A DNA stretch of 47,880 bases, taken from Bacteroides sp. (GTDB lineage Bacteria; Bacteroidota; Bacteroidia; Bacteroidales; Muribaculaceae). Position 1 is the stretch's first letter. Every line of letters starts with the position of its first letter. The stretch covers positions 1 through 47,880 of the forward strand of contig JAAVDB010000014.1 of the NCBI GenBank assembly GCA_014802015.1, given 5' to 3'. The notes beneath the pieces were generated by a model. It was not told the origin of the DNA and did no database searches. It was given only the letters and a program-made list of their open reading frames with translations. Of this stretch, positions 44,769-47,880 are shown piece after piece. The translations under genes and the position numbers were made by a program.

Positions 44769-46232
44769 GTGCCAACGTCAACAGGTATGCCTCTGCTTAT
44801 GACATATTTGAGCGTACTGACATGGGCTATCTTCATTGCCTATGCCATGCTCATCGTGACGCTTATAGTGGCCGTGCTGAGTGAAAACCGTAATCCGCTC
44901 AAGGCGCTCGGATGGGTGATGGCGCTACTGTTGTTTCCCATAGGCGGAGCGATACTTTACTTTGTGTTCGGCCGCAGCATGCGCAATGTCAAGATGATCT
45001 CGCGCCGCAACCGCCGCAAACTGCTCAATGCCGAATCGCATCGCCCTATGCCTAAACTGAGCAAAAACCTGTCGGCCGAGAACCGCCAGCGCATCATGCT
45101 CGGATACTCCGTCGCCGAGGCCCTTGTCTATCCCGACAATACAATCGAGGTGGCCAATGACGGACAGAGCATGTTCGACTCCCTGTTTGCCGACCTGCGC
45201 ACGGCCACGAAATACATCAACCTGCAATTCTACATCATCGCCAATGACTTCCTTGGACGGGAACTTGCCAAAATACTCATAGACCGCGCTCATGCCGGGG
45301 TAAAGATACGTGTCATATACGACTACGTAGGGTCATTCGGTTCGCATAGTCTCAAGCTGTTCAACCGCCTGCGTGCGCACGGCGTGGAGGTTCATTCATT
45401 CTTCCGCATACAGTTTCCCGAAAAACTCGGACGCCTCAACTGGCGCAACCACCGTAAGGCTGTCATCATCGACGGACGCATAGGGTACATCGGCGGCATA
45501 AACGTGGCGCAACGCTACATCGACGGCGGACAGTTCGGCGGATGGCGCGACATGGCCGTGCGTATAACCGGGCCCGGTGTGGCCGCACTGCAGCATAACT
45601 TTGCAATCGACTGGAAATTCATGGGTAACGAGCTGCTGACCGACGAGGCCGCCGACATTACCCCGATCCCCGGATCGATCAGCAATGTGCCGGTACAGAT
45701 CATCGCCTCGGGACCCACCAACCGCTGGGGCAATACACACATGCTGTTCATCAAGGCTATCTCGGGCGCCAAACGCCGCATATTCATACAGACCCCCTAC
45801 TTCCTGCCGAGCGAGGGACTGCTCACAGCATTACAATGTGCGGCACTCGCGGGAATCGATGTGCGTGTAATGATGCCACGACGCTCCGATTCGGCCGTGC
45901 TGACCAACGCTTCATCATCATATATCGAGGAGAGTCTGCTGGCCGGTATCAAGATATATCTCTATGAGGCCGGCATGCTGCATGGTAAGGTTCTGCTCGT
46001 CGATGACGACTTCGTGACGCTCGGCTCGACCAACTTCGACTACCGCAGTTTCGAGCATAATTTCGAGGAGAATATCGTGATGTACTCACACGACGTCAAT
46101 GCCGAGATCGAACGATTGTTCCGTGCCGACATGAATGACTGCACGCAGGTCAAACTCAGCGAATGGCACCGTCGTCCCACCATGAGCAAGGCACGCGAAT
46201 CACTGTGCCGTCTTCTCAGCCCTATACTCTGA
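44769..46232 (+). CDS. cls: Cardiolipin synthase
   Basis: A 487-residue inner-membrane phospholipase-D-family enzyme condensing two phosphatidylglycerols. Two N-terminal membrane segments (residues about 10-70, with LPIGGAILYFVFGR-like FPIGGAILYFVFGR) are followed by two HKD motifs (HRKAVIID and HGKVLLVD, the latter with GSTNFDYRS). The start is a GTG at 44769; an in-frame ATG at 44787 (MPLLMTYLSVL) is equally plausible. The 3' end overlaps the convergent gene by 11 bp. Confidence 0.93.
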   Translation: MPTSTGMPLLMTYLSVLTWAIFIAYAMLIVTLIVAVLSENRNPLKALGWVMALLLFPIGGAILYFVFGRSMRNVKMISRRNRRKLLNAESHRPMPKLSKNLSAENRQRIMLGYSVAEALVYPDNTIEVANDGQSMFDSLFADLRTATKYINLQFYIIANDFLGRELAKILIDRAHAGVKIRVIYDYVGSFGSHSLKLFNRLRAHGVEVHSFFRIQFPEKLGRLNWRNHRKAVIIDGRIGYIGGINVAQRYIDGGQFGGWRDMAVRITGPGVAALQHNFAIDWKFMGNELLTDEAADITPIPGSISNVPVQIIASGPTNRWGNTHMLFIKAISGAKRRIFIQTPYFLPSEGLLTALQCAALAGIDVRVMMPRRSDSAVLTNASSSYIEESLLAGIKIYLYEAGMLHGKVLLVDDDFVTLGSTNFDYRSFEHNFEENIVMYSHDVNAEIERLFRADMNDCTQVKLSEWHRRPTMSKARESLCRLLSPIL

Positions 46233-46722
46233 CACCGCTACATTGTCCGAGCCGCTTGTAACGGCTCTTGCCACGTGCGGCCCTCTCGCGGGCACGACGT
46301 TCGCGGCGTGTCAGCGGACTGAACAGCTGAGGCTCATCAATATCAATGGCCTCTTCATCGTCCACAATTCGGAATATCTTTTGAAGCCTCTCGTCAAGCT
46401 GCGCCTCAAACGCAGCCTGGTCCATAGCACCCGACGCTGCTTCACGGCGCAAGCGGGCCCGTTCACGCGCTCGACGCGAACGCGTGACGGCAAGATCCAC
46501 TTCATGACGCAGAAATTCAAATGCCATCCTCATGGACTCGTCGAGCGAGTCAGCGGCATTACTATCGCCGCCCAGATAGCGGTCAAGAACGTCAATCATA
46601 GCATCAGAACGTGGGACGTCGAACGCATAAACCTGACGGATACGATCGACAAATCCGGTGTAAGCCTTTTTGGAAACAGGGAGAGAAAATGATGCGGTAC
46701 GGGAGCCTTTAAGTGTTTTCAT
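46222..46722 (-). CDS. Conserved-looking hypothetical protein, 166 residues
   Basis: No family recognised. The protein begins MKTLKGSRTASFSLPVSKKA and has a central very Arg-rich helical part (RSRRARERARLRREAA), an acidic segment (IVDDEEAIDIDEPQLF) and a basic tail (LTRRERRARERAARGKSRY). It has no signal peptide or membrane segment. The charge pattern suggests RNA or ribosome association and its neighbours are ribosomal protein genes, but this is only suggestive. Confidence 0.7.
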   Translation of the reverse strand: MKTLKGSRTASFSLPVSKKAYTGFVDRIRQVYAFDVPRSDAMIDVLDRYLGGDSNAADSLDESMRMAFEFLRHEVDLAVTRSRRARERARLRREAASGAMDQAAFEAQLDERLQKIFRIVDDEEAIDIDEPQLFSPLTRRERRARERAARGKSRYKRLGQCSGVRV

Positions 46723-46813
46723 TGCCGTGCGAACTTTTGGTTAGAACAATGCAAAGTTACGCACTAAAATCATGGAAAAGATGCGATAATGTCGCGGAGT
46801 CACAAATAAAGAA

Positions 46814-46850
46814 ATCCGGAGCGATGGCCGTTCAGGCTATCGCTCCGGAT
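46814..46850 (-). terminator. Terminator of the rpsF-rpsR-rplI operon
   Basis: ATCCGGAGCGATGGCC and GGCTATCGCTCCGGAT form a 16-bp stem with one G-T pair and a 5-base loop; on the minus strand it is followed by TTTCTTTATTTG. It lies 23 bp beyond the rplI stop. Confidence 0.8.
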
Positions 46851-46873
46851 TATATCGCGGAGTCTATGATATA

Positions 46874-47314
46874 TTACTCAGCTACAACCTCGAAGGGGAT
46901 CTCTACAGCTACATCACGATGGAGACGGATGACAGCGGTGTAGTTGCCAACCTCCTTGACAGCGTCAAGGCTGATGAGCTTGCGGTCAACGTTGTGACCG
47001 AGTTTTTCGAGGGCTTCGGCAATCTGAATAGCGTTAACAGAGCCGAAGATGGTGCCGGTCGACGAAGTCTTGGCGCCGATGGTGAGCTTAACGCCTTCGA
47101 GAGCGGCAGCTGCAGCCTCAGCCTCAGCCTTGATGCGCTCAAGCTTGTGTGCGCGCTGACGCTGGTTTTCGGCAAGGACTTTAAGAGCCGACTCAGATGC
47201 GATCACGGCTTTGCCGGTGGGGATAAGGTAGTTGCGACCGTATCCGTTCTTTACTTCGACTACATCGTCCTTGTAACCAAGGCCGGCTACGTCTTCTTTA
47301 AGAATGATCTTCAT
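46874..47314 (-). CDS. rplI: 50S ribosomal protein L9
   Basis: A 146-residue protein with the L9 signature at the N terminus (MKIILKEDVAGLGYKDDVVE, then VKNGYGRNYLIP), a central helix (residues 45-75) and a C-terminal domain with GSVNAIQIAEAL. It binds 23S rRNA domain V. Third gene of the S6-S18-L9 operon, 21 bp after rpsR. Confidence 0.97.
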   Translation of the reverse strand: MKIILKEDVAGLGYKDDVVEVKNGYGRNYLIPTGKAVIASESALKVLAENQRQRAHKLERIKAEAEAAAAALEGVKLTIGAKTSSTGTIFGSVNAIQIAEALEKLGHNVDRKLISLDAVKEVGNYTAVIRLHRDVAVEIPFEVVAE

Positions 47315-47335
47315 AATTCCTGATAGCTTTTAAAG

Positions 47336-47602
47336 TTATTTCATCAAGTCGGTAACGTAGGGAAGGAGTGCGAGGTGGCGGGCACGCTTAACAGCCTGAG
47401 CCACGCGGCGCTGGAACTTGAGAGAAGTACCTGTGATGCGACGGGGAAGGAGCTTGCCCTGCTCGTTGAGGAACTTCTTGAGGAATTCGGGATCCTTGTA
47501 GTCGATATATTTGATACCGCTTCTCTTGAAACGGCAATATTTCTTCTTCTTAACGTCTACCGAAAGGGGAGTGAGGTAGCGGATTTCTGATGCTTGTGCC
47601 AT
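47336..47602 (-). CDS. rpsR: 30S ribosomal protein S18
   Basis: An 88-residue basic protein with the S18 core: [40 protein letters not shown] and [10 protein letters not shown]. It forms a dimer with S6 on the 30S platform. It starts 3 bp after the rpsF stop. Confidence 0.97.
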   Translation of the reverse strand: MAQASEIRYLTPLSVDVKKKKYCRFKRSGIKYIDYKDPEFLKKFLNEQGKLLPRRITGTSLKFQRRVAQAVKRARHLALLPYVTDLMK

Positions 47603-47605
47603 AAT

Positions 47606-47880
47606 TTAGTTCTCCTTTACTTCTTCGTTGACAGGTGTGGTTGACTTAGTGCGGTTGCGACGCTTCTCAGCATACTCTGCGGCATACTTGTCGTTGCGGA
47701 ACACGAGGAAACGGAGCACGCGCTCATCGCGACGGAAGGCGGTCTCAAGTTTCTTGACGAGGGTAGGATCGCCGTCAAACTCCACTAAAGAGTAGAAGCC
47801 GGTAGATTTCTTCTGGATGGGATAAGCAAGCTTGCGAAGACCCCAGATTTCTTCATTGACGATAGTTGCTCCGTTGTCGG
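47606..47880 (-). CDS. rpsF: 30S ribosomal protein S6 (5' end outside window)
   Basis: The last 90 codons of S6 are visible, ending in TAA at 47606-47608. The conserved [20 protein letters not shown] and [16 protein letters not shown] identify it. The hydrophilic tail ([19 protein letters not shown]) is variable in the family. First gene of the ribosomal cluster. Confidence 0.95.
   Translation of the reverse strand, partial: DNGATIVNEEIWGLRKLAYPIQKKSTGFYSLVEFDGDPTLVKKLETAFRRDERVLRFLVFRNDKYAAEYAEKRRNRTKSTTPVNEEVKEN

Overview
The window looks like a chromosomal segment of a gut Bacteroidales, most likely Muribaculaceae-like; the family level is an inference. The signs are Bacteroidetes-type promoters (TTTG about 20 bp upstream of TAnnTTTG), FimA/Mfa-type fimbrial lipoproteins, LytTR-type two-component genes, an OlsB/PlsC-type pair resembling Bacteroides glycine-lipid synthesis genes, and the rpsF-rpsR-rplI ribosomal cluster. 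No tRNA, rRNA, CRISPR array, integrase or transposase was seen.

Region by region: 1-4.5 kb holds a partial PepSY-like lipoprotein, a DUF115/MptE-like protein and a compact housekeeping run (Bcp peroxiredoxin, dCMP deaminase-like enzyme, S41 protease, 5-formyl-THF cyclo-ligase). 4.6-11.1 kb holds a LytS/LytTR two-component pair followed by a TolC-MacA-MacB-type tripartite efflux set. 11.2-34.3 kb holds two divergently transcribed fimbrial operons. Operon A (minus strand, 25878 down to 11195) encodes a major fimbrillin, an Mfa2-like anchor, a fimbrillin-like protein, a large lipoprotein and a tip-like protein. Operon B (plus strand, 26432 to 34332) encodes a major fimbrillin, an Mfa2-like anchor, an accessory subunit and a tip-like protein. 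34.4-47.9 kb holds housekeeping genes: an HD hydrolase, ilvE, an AspT/YidE-type transporter, an rluA-like/glsA/glsB/galE operon, nadE plus an SDF symporter, cardiolipin synthase, an unknown protein and the ribosomal proteins L9, S18 and S6.

Two things stand out. First, the tip-like gene of operon A is split by a 4.2-kb insertion (12767-16987). It is bounded by a 4-bp duplication (CGAC) and imperfect terminal inverted repeats, and deleting it with one CGAC copy restores one open frame of about 1095 codons. The insert carries a phage-type prohead protease/scaffold, a major capsid protein, a helix-turn-helix regulator and three small proteins under two divergent promoters with a palindromic operator. 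It has no transposase, integrase, portal, terminase or tail gene. Its ends carry repeated 15-bp motifs, two of them spaced exactly 22 bp. This fits a very small capsid-encoding satellite or derivative of a Mu-like transposable phage that is moved and packaged in trans.

Second, the 553-bp gap between the two fimbrial operons contains a pair of 108-bp inverted repeats (98/108 identical). They flank a 187-bp segment in which I find one good promoter, pointing at operon B and preceded by an 18-bp perfect palindrome. Inversion would point this promoter at operon A, so the region could be a flip-flop switch choosing between two fimbriae. The alternative is an inverted duplication of leader sequences. 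Both operons also have a strong hairpin directly after the major-fimbrillin gene, suggesting partial termination that sets subunit ratios.
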